A stretch of 64,000 bases of DNA from JABMQB01 sp964575025 (GCA_964575025.1 CAZNPV010000010.1:26865-90864), one strand, 5' to 3'; shown: positions 54,588-63,828, numbered from the stretch's first letter. The notes: generated by a model from the sequence alone, not told the origin. A program made the numbers and translations.

Positions 54588-56405
54588 TTAAATTTTTCTC
54601 ACCAATACTACCCAATCTCTGTTTATGTTGGTTGGAGGCAGCCCAAGTGACTTTTTACCTCCACCCTGAATGGTTTTCACTTCACCTGTTTGCAATTCGC
54701 CGCCATTCCGGGGATCATACCATGAAACCGCAAAATTACCGCTGTTATCTTTCAAATCCAGGGTGCTTTCTCCTCCTTTTTTCAACAGTAGAACATATGT
54801 GTTTCCTTCCAGTGCGTAACAATAATCGCCATCCGATGAAACCAGCTCATCTTTGCAAACCATTTTATCTGCCGGCAAATCGTTGTTATAGAAAAAATCG
54901 AGACATATTTTCCCCATATTCCAGAAAAGGTCACGGCTGCGCCAGTCCTCACAGGTTAAATCTGAATGCGGGTGTTCATAACCAAAATACCATTCGGTTC
55001 CCCATGCTCCGGCCAGCATAGCTCCCCACAACCCGTTGGTTCTGGCATTAAAATGGTCGGGGTCTGCTTCGTCGGGAATAAGTGCATACCGGTGATCGCC
55101 GGGTTCATCGCAGGCTACTGCCCAAACCTTGCCGGCTTTCTTTGCTTCAGAAATAACCCGTGAGACCTGATCATGTACCTGGCTAAAATCCTCCCGGCTG
55201 GTTTGAAGCGATGCTCCGGTGAGTTTAGACTTATCTCCGTACAGATGCGTAAACCATTCGCCGTTGTGTATTACCATATGGTGATGACAGGCATCGGTTT
55301 CATAAATATATTCCGACAAGGCGCGACGCTGGTTTATATCGAGGGGCATAGAAGGTGTTCCGTGATCTGCCCAGTCGCCAATCTCTTCGCACAGATTCCA
55401 GTTTAATGCCAGGTGATGACCAAAACGTGCAATTAACTCTCTGAAATACAGTTTTGTATTGACACCAATAGCTCCATTGTCGAATAGTCCCTGATTTTCA
55501 TGTTCAAGGGTTTTAAAATGAAGGAAAATTCCGTTTTTCTGGGCATGGGTAAAAACAATTTCCCACTGGTCCAACCTTGAACAATCAAACCGGTCCCAGG
55601 TATCATAATCGATGTAAGGAAAAACATTGCGGTCATCACCATTAATATTATTGGTAAGAAACGACACGGAGTTCATTCCTTCTGATTCCAGATAATTCAG
55701 TGCACCGATAATTTCCTTTCCTTTGCCATTTTTCCAGGTTGGATCTCCTTCTTTCCAGTCTTTCAGGTGTGGATTCCATTTTTTCACCAGATTGTCTTTA
55801 TGGCCGTCGTTCATAAAATCACCGTCAAAAGCATAATAGGCCAAAAAATTCTCGGGCGCATCCGGACCGCATTTGAAAAAATATTTATTTGTTTCGGCAA
55901 ATTTGAGATAACCCTGGCCCACATACTGTAAACGGCCATGGACCCTGAAATCCTTACCGGTTTTGTCTGAAGGCGAAATAGTAAATTTTCCGGTATTTCC
56001 ATCCATAAATTCTCCGCTGGGCAAATCTTTTTCTCTCCAGTTTCGAATAGCAGCCCATTCAGCCTTTACAAACTCAACGGTATAGTTCCATTCTCCCGTT
56101 TCGTCGGGAGCAAAGTAGACTTTCCATTTATTCCCGGCAGTGGCAGATGTTTGCCCTGCATTTCCGTCGGCTGCAAAATAGCCCGGAATAAGGTACTTCT
56201 TTCCTGATGCGTTATGTTCAAATGTAACATTAAGCCGGTAATTCAGAAACGGATTAAACTCATCTGTTTCGGAGCATTCAGGACCATCGAAAATTAACGT
56301 AACTTTATGCCACTTTTTAAGTTCTCCATCAATTTTCTGTGCTTTTAATACGGATAATGAGGATAGCGTTAAAATTAATATCCCCAGATAAATTGTTTTT
56401 TTCAT
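54588..56405 (-). CDS. DUF5060 glycosidase-like secreted protein
   Basis: A 605-residue secreted protein. The start is taken at 56405 (MKKTIYLGI), where a signal peptide begins. An N-terminal beta domain of the DUF5060 type (about 25-130) includes the WHKVTLIFDGPECSE opening. The middle is a TIM-barrel glycosidase-like domain with ALNWNLCEEIGDW (possible catalytic Glu near 348) and WAVACDEPGDHR. A C-terminal beta sandwich begins near 510 and is shared with the two other glycosidase-like proteins in the operon. It would cleave glycosides outside the inner membrane. It is the last gene of the leftward unit. Confidence 0.8.
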   Translation of the reverse strand: MKKTIYLGILILTLSSLSVLKAQKIDGELKKWHKVTLIFDGPECSETDEFNPFLNYRLNVTFEHNASGKKYLIPGYFAADGNAGQTSATAGNKWKVYFAPDETGEWNYTVEFVKAEWAAIRNWREKDLPSGEFMDGNTGKFTISPSDKTGKDFRVHGRLQYVGQGYLKFAETNKYFFKCGPDAPENFLAYYAFDGDFMNDGHKDNLVKKWNPHLKDWKEGDPTWKNGKGKEIIGALNYLESEGMNSVSFLTNNINGDDRNVFPYIDYDTWDRFDCSRLDQWEIVFTHAQKNGIFLHFKTLEHENQGLFDNGAIGVNTKLYFRELIARFGHHLALNWNLCEEIGDWADHGTPSMPLDINQRRALSEYIYETDACHHHMVIHNGEWFTHLYGDKSKLTGASLQTSREDFSQVHDQVSRVISEAKKAGKVWAVACDEPGDHRYALIPDEADPDHFNARTNGLWGAMLAGAWGTEWYFGYEHPHSDLTCEDWRSRDLFWNMGKICLDFFYNNDLPADKMVCKDELVSSDGDYCYALEGNTYVLLLKKGGESTLDLKDNSGNFAVSWYDPRNGGELQTGEVKTIQGGGKKSLGLPPTNINRDWVVLVRKI

Positions 56406-56425
56406 ATCTATTTCACTTTTAAAAT

Positions 56426-57997
56426 TCATTCAAAATAGACCTTTGTTCCGGGATCAGTTGTTGAATAAACAAGCAAATCACCTGCTTCAATCCGATAACC
56501 TTCCGGAATGTTTCGGGCTTTCAAAGTGATGGTATGCTTGCCTTCCGGCAGGTCGTACTTCCAGGTTACTTCATGCCGGCGCACCAGTGATTGAGTGGGC
56601 AGTTTGGCTGTTTCAAGCAGTTCACCATCGGCAAAAACTTCCAGTTCCAAAACAGCTTCCGGCAAATTGCTTTCTTTGGCAGCCCGTCCGCCTACCACAA
56701 ATCCACAACCTTCCATTTCGAATGTAATTTCGGGATTCTGTATTGTAAGATGATTTCCAATTCTTCTTCGTTCAGTTGGGTAAAGTCCTTCAAAACCAAC
56801 CTCCAGCGGCATGGTTTGCGGCGATTGATATTGAATCAGGAAGTTTTCACCTTCTTCACTTCCGGCATTTCTTTTAATCATTTCTGCAGCATGATTGAAA
56901 CCGATGCCATACACTTTGTTGAGCGACATATCGGTGTATTGTAAATTCAGGTCCTCCACTTTATCTATTCCCTGTTTCCAGTAATCGGGAATCTGGCTAT
57001 AGCCAATCATGGCGCCCAGAATACCTGCAGCATTGGCCGGATTGCAATCTGAATCATATCCGCAGCGGGTGCTGATATCAACGGTTGCCCCAAAATCGCC
57101 TTTCCCGTAAAGCAAACCGATTACAATGTAAGCGGCATTGATTTTTGCATCAATGTTAAACGGGCGAAAAACACCATCGGGACACCCTTTGTCATAAGTC
57201 CATTTCTTTTGAGCTTCAAACCAGGCCGATTTCCAGTCGTCGGGATTTTGCCTGTACCATTTTAATACATCTGCAATACACTGGTAAAATTCGCTTTCAG
57301 CAGGAATGGTTTTCAGGGCTTCCTCCACGATAAATTTCATATCGTCGTAAACAAAAGCAAGGGAATACATGGCAGCCACGTAAATTCCGCCGTAAACACC
57401 GTCGCCGTAATTCATGATGTGGCCAATTCTGTCGCCAATTTCAGCAGCGGAATTGGGCATTCCCGGTGCCATCAGTCCCGCAAAATCGGCCTCAATCTGA
57501 AAGTCGATGTCATCGGCATGCGGGTTGTTTTTCCAATGGCCGGAAGCAGGAGGCATAATTCCGTTCAGAATATTGTAACGTGCCGCCTGATTGGCGTGCC
57601 AAAGCGGGTATTCAGCCCGTGCAAATGCCAGTGCATGAAGCGAGTCGGGCGCTTCCAGTCCATAATTTTCAAACACTTCAACAAAAGTCAGATCCATATA
57701 TACATCATCGTACAAACCCGGTGAATTTTCATAATACCAAAACATGCGGGATTCATCCCAGGGAATGGGCACGTGGTCGCCAATCATAGTGCCGTTCCAC
57801 TGAAATTCGGTGGGCCCGCCGTAAGTGCAACCAATCACCTGGCCAGCCCAGCCGCCTTTGATTTTGTCCTGCAAATCACTTTTGGAAATTTTAACCGTTT
57901 CGCCATCGGCAAATTGATGGGTTTCGTTTTCACCTGCCCGGATGCTGCATCCGGCTATGATGGAATAAATAAATGCAGCAAATACAAATGTTTTCAT
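56426..57997 (-). CDS. ADP-ribosylglycohydrolase-like lipoprotein
   Basis: A 523-residue lipoprotein (IIAGC at about residues 13-17 is the lipobox). The ADP-ribosylglycohydrolase fold is shown by GGWAGQVIGCTYGGPTEF near residue 49, the metal-site DDVYMDLTF near 96 and CGYDSDCNPANAAGI near 311, in place of the usual GxDxDT. The C-terminal 120 residues are a beta domain. Members in Bacteroides ribose loci (rusGH) are predicted to release ribose from ribosides. It is read 20 bases ahead of the DUF5060 gene. Confidence 0.82.
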   Translation of the reverse strand: MKTFVFAAFIYSIIAGCSIRAGENETHQFADGETVKISKSDLQDKIKGGWAGQVIGCTYGGPTEFQWNGTMIGDHVPIPWDESRMFWYYENSPGLYDDVYMDLTFVEVFENYGLEAPDSLHALAFARAEYPLWHANQAARYNILNGIMPPASGHWKNNPHADDIDFQIEADFAGLMAPGMPNSAAEIGDRIGHIMNYGDGVYGGIYVAAMYSLAFVYDDMKFIVEEALKTIPAESEFYQCIADVLKWYRQNPDDWKSAWFEAQKKWTYDKGCPDGVFRPFNIDAKINAAYIVIGLLYGKGDFGATVDISTRCGYDSDCNPANAAGILGAMIGYSQIPDYWKQGIDKVEDLNLQYTDMSLNKVYGIGFNHAAEMIKRNAGSEEGENFLIQYQSPQTMPLEVGFEGLYPTERRRIGNHLTIQNPEITFEMEGCGFVVGGRAAKESNLPEAVLELEVFADGELLETAKLPTQSLVRRHEVTWKYDLPEGKHTITLKARNIPEGYRIEAGDLLVYSTTDPGTKVYFE

Positions 57998-58008
57998 GAT
58001 TAATGAAT

Positions 58009-59112
58009 TTAAGATTCTGATTTAATTAATGCCACCCATTGTCTTCCTCCGGGTGTTTTTAGTGAAATTGTATTTCCGCCGTTTAACGGTGGACCATCGA
58101 GCCACCTGTTGTCGGCGATATTCAACCAGGTCAGACTCAATTCCCCTTCTGCACCTGAAAGATCGAGACTGACCTCACCGTCATTGGTAAAATAAACCAC
58201 ATATTGGTTGCCTGAAACGGCCATACAATATGCTTCATTCGGATCGCGATCAGATAATAAATGATTGGCCGGCTGGCTTTCAAAAACATTGAATTCATCC
58301 GAAAACATGCGCATACTCTTAATATAAATCTGCTTATCCTTTTTTGCTGCGTTTTCCCTGATGAAAGCCGCCCAATATTTACTCCATTCTTCATGTTCTC
58401 GACATTCATTACGAATATTGTAAAGAACATTGGGGTAATTCAGGGAAATATCCAATATTTTGGCGACATAAGCTTCCTGGTATTTAAGTACCTTGTTTAT
58501 ATTTTTAAAAGCAGGAATTGTCTGGAAAAAAAGATGTTTACCCGGTGTATGCAAAGTATAGTTTATCTTATTTTCAAGACCAGTTTCTTCTGAGGTATAA
58601 TTAATATTAAGCGACGGGTTAAAAGGACAGCTTTCCCAGCCAACGTTTCCATCGCCAAATCCCAAAGCCGCCTCCGATCTGAAAAAATCCCATGGATCCC
58701 AAATTTCTATCTGCACAATAATATCCCACTCAAAAGCCAGTTTCAGAAGATTTTCAAACCGATCCCAGTATTCTTTGTTCCATTGCTCCAGGTCATATAA
58801 ACCATTTTCCAATTTTTTAAACGCCCATTGATTACCCGGATCACGGCTACTCATCGTATTACGGATGTAGTTGCCGCCCGAGGCTTTCAGATTATTAAGG
58901 TGTTGCTTCAATCCTTCAGGATAATTGAAAAGATTATCCTCATACGAACCACCGACCAGCAAAACAGGTTCCCCTTTGTATTCCCAATAAAACGGATTTT
59001 CATCATAAATGCGGATGGCTTCGGAAGATAAGTCAGTTTTTGCCTGTTCACAGGAAACAAATGAAAAAGACAAAAACAGGCTGGCAAGTAAAAAAACCGG
59101 ATAGTTCTTCAT
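58009..59112 (-). CDS. Glycosidase-like lipoprotein with an apparent internal deletion
   Basis: A 367-residue lipoprotein (lipobox FSFVSC). The front half is a glycosidase-like barrel (EPVLLVGGSYEDNLFNYPEG, IRNTMSSRDPGNQW, IVQIEIWDPWDFF, LYNIRNECREHEEWSKYW, where the Glu is a candidate catalytic residue). After WAAFIRENAAKKDK the chain passes straight to IYIKSMRMFSDEFNVF and then to the C-terminal beta sandwich. The stretch that should lie between (compare SVRFHR and YGLGLN in the fragment at 54408-54587) is missing, roughly 100 residues. The open frame is intact, but the barrel is probably incomplete and the protein inactive or changed in role. Confidence 0.72.
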   Translation of the reverse strand: MKNYPVFLLASLFLSFSFVSCEQAKTDLSSEAIRIYDENPFYWEYKGEPVLLVGGSYEDNLFNYPEGLKQHLNNLKASGGNYIRNTMSSRDPGNQWAFKKLENGLYDLEQWNKEYWDRFENLLKLAFEWDIIVQIEIWDPWDFFRSEAALGFGDGNVGWESCPFNPSLNINYTSEETGLENKINYTLHTPGKHLFFQTIPAFKNINKVLKYQEAYVAKILDISLNYPNVLYNIRNECREHEEWSKYWAAFIRENAAKKDKQIYIKSMRMFSDEFNVFESQPANHLLSDRDPNEAYCMAVSGNQYVVYFTNDGEVSLDLSGAEGELSLTWLNIADNRWLDGPPLNGGNTISLKTPGGRQWVALIKSES

Positions 59113-59133
59113 GGTTTTAAGTTTTGCATATAT

Positions 59134-60048
59134 TTAAAAATTGTATTGCTGAATTTCATCTAACCGAGGCGCCGAAGGCTGTGCGCCCATGCGGGTAACC
59201 GTTATAGCAGCCGCACGCTGGGCAAAGTCAACTGCTTCTTTCAAATCCATTCCGCCGGCTAATGCTGCTGCAAGCGCCCCGTTAAACACATCGCCGGCAG
59301 CAGTGGTATCCACAGCTTTTACCTGATGGCCTGGAATCATTCCTTCAAAATCAAATGTTTTTAAATAAACGCCTTTACTTCCCAGAGTCAGAAGAATCGT
59401 TGTACTACTTTTCGCAAAAATTTCATCCACCATTTTCGGAATATCTTTTTCAGAAAAATTTTTCCGCGAAGTGATGATGGCAGCTTCGGTTTCATTGGGC
59501 GTTATGATGGTCACTTTGCTGAGCAGATTTTTCGGAATTGCAGCACCCGGGGCCGGATTCAGAATAAATGGGATTCCTTTTTGATGGGCTGTTTCTGCTG
59601 CAGCCTCCACTGTTTTCATGGGGATTTCCAATTGCGCCAGCACTACATTTGCACCGTCAAAAGCATCTTCAAAACCGTGTATGTCTTCCGGAAATAAATA
59701 GCTGTTGGCGCCCGGAGCCACTGAAATGCTGTTTTCGCCATCGGAAGCTACATTTATCAGTGCAATTCCCGAATGGGTGCCGGACTGAATTTTAATGCAT
59801 GAAGTATCGATCCCTTCCTTCCGGTAATTTTCTATTGCCTGTTTCCCAAACGAATCGTCGGAAACACAGGCGATAAATGTAACCGAGGCGCCGGCCCGTG
59901 CTGCTGCCACAGCCTGATTGGCGCCTTTTCCACCTGAAATGGTCATAAAATCAGTTCCCATGATGGTTTCTCCCGGTGCCGGAATTTGCGGTACTTTTAC
60001 CACCATGTCGGTATTGGAACTTCCGATTACTATAATTTTTGGCTTCAT
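59134..60048 (-). CDS. rbsK: Ribokinase
   Basis: A 304-residue PfkB-family sugar kinase, which phosphorylates ribose at O5. The opening IVIGSSNTDMVVKVPQIPAPGETI and SGGKGANQAVAAARAG (residues 37-52) are ribokinase signatures. NPAPGA near 175 and DTTAAGDVFNGALAAAL near 246 hold the anion hole and catalytic base. The substrate is probably ribose or a related pentose such as apulose-type ketopentose, given the neighbours. It lies 5 bases after the transporter stop and 21 bases before the next gene start. Confidence 0.9.
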   Translation of the reverse strand: MKPKIIVIGSSNTDMVVKVPQIPAPGETIMGTDFMTISGGKGANQAVAAARAGASVTFIACVSDDSFGKQAIENYRKEGIDTSCIKIQSGTHSGIALINVASDGENSISVAPGANSYLFPEDIHGFEDAFDGANVVLAQLEIPMKTVEAAAETAHQKGIPFILNPAPGAAIPKNLLSKVTIITPNETEAAIITSRKNFSEKDIPKMVDEIFAKSSTTILLTLGSKGVYLKTFDFEGMIPGHQVKAVDTTAAGDVFNGALAAALAGGMDLKEAVDFAQRAAAITVTRMGAQPSAPRLDEIQQYNF

Positions 60049-60053
60049 TTTTA

Positions 60054-61055
60054 TTAGTATAACCGTGCAACAATAATCAGGGTCAGGCCAACAGCAAAAA
60101 ACAGGAACATGGCAGTTAACAAACCTTTCACGCCTTTTGCCCCTTTAAATTCTTTCCAGATGAAAACTCCCCACAGAGCTGCAATAAGTGTAGCTCCCTG
60201 TCCCAAACCGTAGGAAATGGCAAATCCGGCCTGCTCAGCAGCAATAATATTCAGCGTCATACCCAGACTCCAGATAACGCCTCCCAGAATTCCAATGAGA
60301 TGCAACTTTGTATCTCCTTTTACAAAATAGTCTTTGTAGGTTACCTTTTCACCTGTAAGCGGTTTGTACATAAAAATGGTATTCCAAACAAAGTTGGAAA
60401 TAAGCAGTCCCACGGCAAAAACAACCGATGCCGTGTAAGGAGTAAGTTTTCCTTCCATTGGATTTGCAAAATCGGTAGCCATGGAAGCCGCCACAAAACG
60501 GTAGAAAAATCCCATCAGGAATCCGGCCAGCAACGAAATCACAATACCCTTTGCCGACGTAACCGATGAGGAATTGGGCAACCGGCGGTATGCCATCGCA
60601 TCCAGAATAATGGCGATGGTAACCAATGCAACTCCGGAGAACAGAATAACCGGATTACCCAGTGGAGTTGCTGCATAATTGGTAATCACTCCCAACACCA
60701 GCGCAAGTCCTATTCCAATTGGAAAAGCGACCGCCATACCGGCAATTGCAATGGCTGCCACCAGCAGAATGTTGGCAATGTTAAAAATCACACCACCCAG
60801 AAAAGCGGAAATCAGAGATTTTCCGTCGGCCTGTGCCAAATCTGCCAGAAAACTGCGGCCTTCGGAACCAGAGCTTCCGGCAGTAAATGCCAGCACAAGC
60901 GCCAGCAACAGAACACCAATGGCATAGTCCCAATAGAACAATTGGAACGGCCACTTTTTTTGAGCCAGTTTTTGGGTATTGGCCCACGAACCCCAGCACA
61001 ACATGGTAATAAAGGCAAGAAAAACTGCCACACCGTAAGAATGTATAACTACCAT
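60054..61055 (-). CDS. GRP/RbsU-type sugar transporter
   Basis: A 333-residue inner-membrane transporter with about ten membrane segments, of the drug/metabolite superfamily group that takes up glucose, ribose or rhamnose with protons. LAFITMLCWGSWANTQKLA at the start and FPIGIGLALVLGVITNY in the middle are typical of the group. It lies between the DUF4038 protein and ribokinase, which fits import of a pentose. The start has no clear ribosome-binding site. The exact sugar is inferred from neighbours. Confidence 0.85.
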   Translation of the reverse strand: MVVIHSYGVAVFLAFITMLCWGSWANTQKLAQKKWPFQLFYWDYAIGVLLLALVLAFTAGSSGSEGRSFLADLAQADGKSLISAFLGGVIFNIANILLVAAIAIAGMAVAFPIGIGLALVLGVITNYAATPLGNPVILFSGVALVTIAIILDAMAYRRLPNSSSVTSAKGIVISLLAGFLMGFFYRFVAASMATDFANPMEGKLTPYTASVVFAVGLLISNFVWNTIFMYKPLTGEKVTYKDYFVKGDTKLHLIGILGGVIWSLGMTLNIIAAEQAGFAISYGLGQGATLIAALWGVFIWKEFKGAKGVKGLLTAMFLFFAVGLTLIIVARLY

Positions 61056-61087
61056 ATTTTTAAGTTTTTAGTTCGAAATATGTATTT

Positions 61088-62518
61088 TTAAAATGATTTC
61101 AGTCTTGCTTTCGGATCATCGAGCACCAATAGCCAGTCGTTCCCACGTCCTGAAGTTGGAGGTACAAACTGGTAACTACTTTCATTTTTTATTTTACCCA
61201 TTTTTGTAACTTTTCCGTTGCGAGGATTGTACCACGAGGCAATCGCACCATTTTCCATTTCTGACAGATTGATATTCAGTTTTTGCCCCACACTGGCATA
61301 CACCAGCATAAACGATTTATCGGATGCCATTGCAGTACGAACATGCAAACTGTCGCGCGGGTTACTTCCAATAATAACAGATTGATTGGGAACAAGCAGG
61401 TAAAAAGGCCGATGCTCAAAAATTTTTCGCACATACCGCATTGATTCGGCTCCCGGGCGGTCAAGTGCGGCGCGCCAATCGGTTAAACAGGGGATGGCCA
61501 TATCGCCGCCTTTTTCAAACATCTGCCAAATGGCATTATTCCCATACGTATATCCGCAAACCCCGGCAAGAAAATTCCAGTATGCAAAAACCCGCACATC
61601 ATGGTCATCAAAAAAGCCCTGTTTAAAATATTCCTTTTTGGCAATGGTGCGATCCTCATTCAAAACATTTTCAGGTACAGGCAAAGGATTGCTCCAATCG
61701 AGGTATTTCCAAAACTCCACAGGAATATCTTCGTACGCCGGCTCGGCTTCAACAAAAGGTTTTCCGGGATTTACTTCAAGCAATGTTTCTCCAAAACGGT
61801 ACACATCTCCATATTTTCTGGAATGGCCGCTTTGAAACATATTGAAATCGAGCCACTCTTCATTGTGAAGTTTCTCATGCGAAGACTGGGCTCCTCTTGG
61901 GTGATAAGTAATCAAATGATTCCCTCCATCTCCTATTTTCAGTCCGTTGGCCATGGCACGCCAAACCAGCTTTTCCTGCTCATTGGCCACATCACGGTCG
62001 CCACCAAGAATCCATACAATGGGTTTGTTTTTATAGCGTTTTCCCAGAAATTCACCAAATACAAATGCATTCTGCTCGTTAAAAATTACCGGGCTTCCTC
62101 CTCCCGTCGATGTTACCTTATCGCCCCAGGTGGGGAGCATACCTACTATAAGCCCAAGTTTTTCCGCCTCATTCACTATAAAATCCACATGTTCAAAGTA
62201 CTTTTCGTTTGGACGGGTGGGATCGTTCTCAAAAAGAGGAATTTCGCCGTATGCATTGGGTTTTCTTAGTCCGTCCATTTCGGCAAGTACCACGGCCTGA
62301 ATTACCGTAAAACCTTTCTCTGCCCGGTTTTTCAGATACATCGTTGCATCTTCGCGGTTTAACCTGTGAAAAAGCTCCCAGGCAGTGTCGCCAATCCACA
62401 AAAAAGGCTGACCATCGGTTGTCTCCAGGTAACTGTTGTTGCTACTCACCTTTAAAACCTGCGCATTTAAGAGCACAGGAAGCAGGATGATTAATAATGC
62501 ACTGATTCGATTTATCAT
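61088..62518 (-). CDS. DUF4038/GH140-like secreted glycosidase
   Basis: A 476-residue secreted protein (signal peptide 1-20 ends in LNAQ). DUF4038 barrel blocks are LWIGDTAWELFHRLNRED near residue 40, VIQAVVLAEMDGLR, and WILGGDRDVANEQE near 170. A C-terminal beta sandwich of the collagen-binding-2 type follows near 385. The nearest characterised enzymes, GH140, release apiose from plant rhamnogalacturonan-II, but DUF4038 is broad, and ribosidase or arabinofuranosidase activity is equally possible. The start overlaps the LacI stop by four bases, so the two are coupled. Confidence 0.82.
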   Translation of the reverse strand: MINRISALLIILLPVLLNAQVLKVSSNNSYLETTDGQPFLWIGDTAWELFHRLNREDATMYLKNRAEKGFTVIQAVVLAEMDGLRKPNAYGEIPLFENDPTRPNEKYFEHVDFIVNEAEKLGLIVGMLPTWGDKVTSTGGGSPVIFNEQNAFVFGEFLGKRYKNKPIVWILGGDRDVANEQEKLVWRAMANGLKIGDGGNHLITYHPRGAQSSHEKLHNEEWLDFNMFQSGHSRKYGDVYRFGETLLEVNPGKPFVEAEPAYEDIPVEFWKYLDWSNPLPVPENVLNEDRTIAKKEYFKQGFFDDHDVRVFAYWNFLAGVCGYTYGNNAIWQMFEKGGDMAIPCLTDWRAALDRPGAESMRYVRKIFEHRPFYLLVPNQSVIIGSNPRDSLHVRTAMASDKSFMLVYASVGQKLNINLSEMENGAIASWYNPRNGKVTKMGKIKNESSYQFVPPTSGRGNDWLLVLDDPKARLKSF

Positions 62519-63555
62519 ATTTGGTTACAATTTGAGATTTTTTTTACAGATTCCCGGTAAATCAGACGAGGTTGAAGCATTAGATTTTCCGCTTTTGTTG
62601 GCAAAACTTTGTCAATAATATTTAACAGGGAATCAAATGCCAGTCTGCCGATTTCTTCGCGGGGTTGTTCCACTGTAGTCATGGGGCAGGCCAGATAAGC
62701 GGACCAGGGTTGCTCATCGAAGGATACAATCGAAATATCGTCCGGGATGGTTAATCCAGCCTCCTTTAACGCACGAATCGATCCAAGTGAAATCAGGTTG
62801 CTCAAAGCAAAAATAGCGGTGGGCCGGTCGGGTAATGCCAGTAGTTTTTTGGTTTGAATATAACCGTTTTCCTCGCCAAAATCAGTTCCCAAAATCATTG
62901 ATTCTTTTACCGGAATTCTATGCTTTTGCAATGCATCACGGAATCCCCTCACCCTGTCGTTGTTAGCTGAAATTCCGTTTATTCCCTGAATGCAGGCAAT
63001 ATTTCGGTGCCCCATCTTTATAAAATGTTCGGTGGCCAATATAGCCCCCAGATGGTTATCGGTTATAACAAACGGAAGATTTGTACCGGGCAAATAACGG
63101 TCGATCACCATAACCGGAATTCCCTGTTGCTGAATTTCTGTAACGTGCCTGCTGCTTTTTCCGGTAGGTGCGATAATAATTCCGTCAACTTTTCGTCCGG
63201 CCAGTAACTGCAATAATTCGGCCTCGGTAATTTCGTCATCCAAACTGTCGCAAAGAATGATGGAATACCCACTGTTGCGGGCTTCCACCTCAATGGTTTT
63301 GGCAATGGAACCGAAGTAGGGATTGGCAATATCGGGAATGATCAGCCCGATGGTTTCAGTTTTTTCCATTTTAAGACCACGGGCAATGCGGTTGGGCGAA
63401 TAGTGGTATTTCCGGGCGGCATCCAGCACCTTCTGACTGGTTTCCTGACTAATACGAAATTTTTTTGATTTTCCGTTTAAAACACGGGAAACGGTTGTGG
63501 GTGAAAGCCCCAGCTTACCGGCCAGTTCCTTAATATTGTTTACCTTTTTTTCCAT
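62515..63555 (-). CDS. LacI-family transcriptional regulator
   Basis: A 346-residue repressor. The helix-turn-helix is NIKELAGKLGLSPTTVSRVL at residues 7-26, followed by the hinge helix near SPNRIARGL. The periplasmic-binding-like ligand domain follows, with TIGLIIPDIANPYFG near 70 and a sugar-binding pocket typical of the family. It starts the operon and overlaps the next gene by four bases. It probably senses the sugar released by the operon's glycosidases and binds the palindrome at 63591-63610. Confidence 0.93.
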   Translation of the reverse strand: MEKKVNNIKELAGKLGLSPTTVSRVLNGKSKKFRISQETSQKVLDAARKYHYSPNRIARGLKMEKTETIGLIIPDIANPYFGSIAKTIEVEARNSGYSIILCDSLDDEITEAELLQLLAGRKVDGIIIAPTGKSSRHVTEIQQQGIPVMVIDRYLPGTNLPFVITDNHLGAILATEHFIKMGHRNIACIQGINGISANNDRVRGFRDALQKHRIPVKESMILGTDFGEENGYIQTKKLLALPDRPTAIFALSNLISLGSIRALKEAGLTIPDDISIVSFDEQPWSAYLACPMTTVEQPREEIGRLAFDSLLNIIDKVLPTKAENLMLQPRLIYRESVKKISNCNQI

Positions 63556-63567
63556 TGATTCAGCTTA

Positions 63568-63598
63568 CAAATATTTATATTTATTTTGAATTGCACAA
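63568..63598 (-). promoter_or_regulatory. Promoter of the lacI-led operon
   Basis: On the minus strand, TTG (complement of 63596-63598) is 20 bases before AATATTTG (63568-63575). The -7 element deviates at the first base. The -33 lies inside the operator palindrome. Confidence 0.5.
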
Positions 63599-63610
63599 TC
63601 GTTTGTGCAA
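63591..63610. promoter_or_regulatory. Operator of the LacI regulator
   Basis: TTGCACAA-TCGT-TTGTGCAA has perfect 8-base arms with CG at the exact centre, which is the form of LacI-family operators. It overlaps the -33 element of the operon promoter, so a bound repressor would block polymerase. Confidence 0.72.
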
Positions 63611-63622
63611 ATTTTTATAAAC

Positions 63623-63719
63623 CTTATTCGAAAACGAAGCCCGCACGTTAAAAGATCAGCTTTTGCCTATAGAAAAAGAGTTGGAAAGATTCCGCAAGGG
63701 AAAACGTGAAGAATCCTGA
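63623..63719 (+). pseudogene. Short coding relic between the operon and an IS element
   Basis: From just after a TAA to TGA, the plus strand has 32 codons ending in ELERFRKGKREES. It begins without a start codon and looks like the C-terminus of a lost gene. I cannot name the parent. Confidence 0.25.
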
Positions 63720-63738
63720 CTTGTGACGCCTCGCCAAA

Positions 63739-63824
63739 TTAGTGCGGTTTTATTTTCTAACATACTAAATATGAATGATAAAAAATCTTAAAATTGATTT
63801 TTACCGCACTAACGCCTATTTTTG
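63739..63824 (+). promoter_or_regulatory. Inverted repeat and promoter of the transposase gene
   Basis: TTAGTGCGGT (63739-63748) and ACCGCACTAA (63803-63812) are perfect inverted arms; they may be part of the IS end or fold in the leader. Inside lies the promoter TTG (63794-63796), 20 bases, TATTTTTG (63817-63824), an exact Bacteroidota match. The ATG follows at 63829. Confidence 0.5.
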
Positions 63825-63828
63825 TGCC

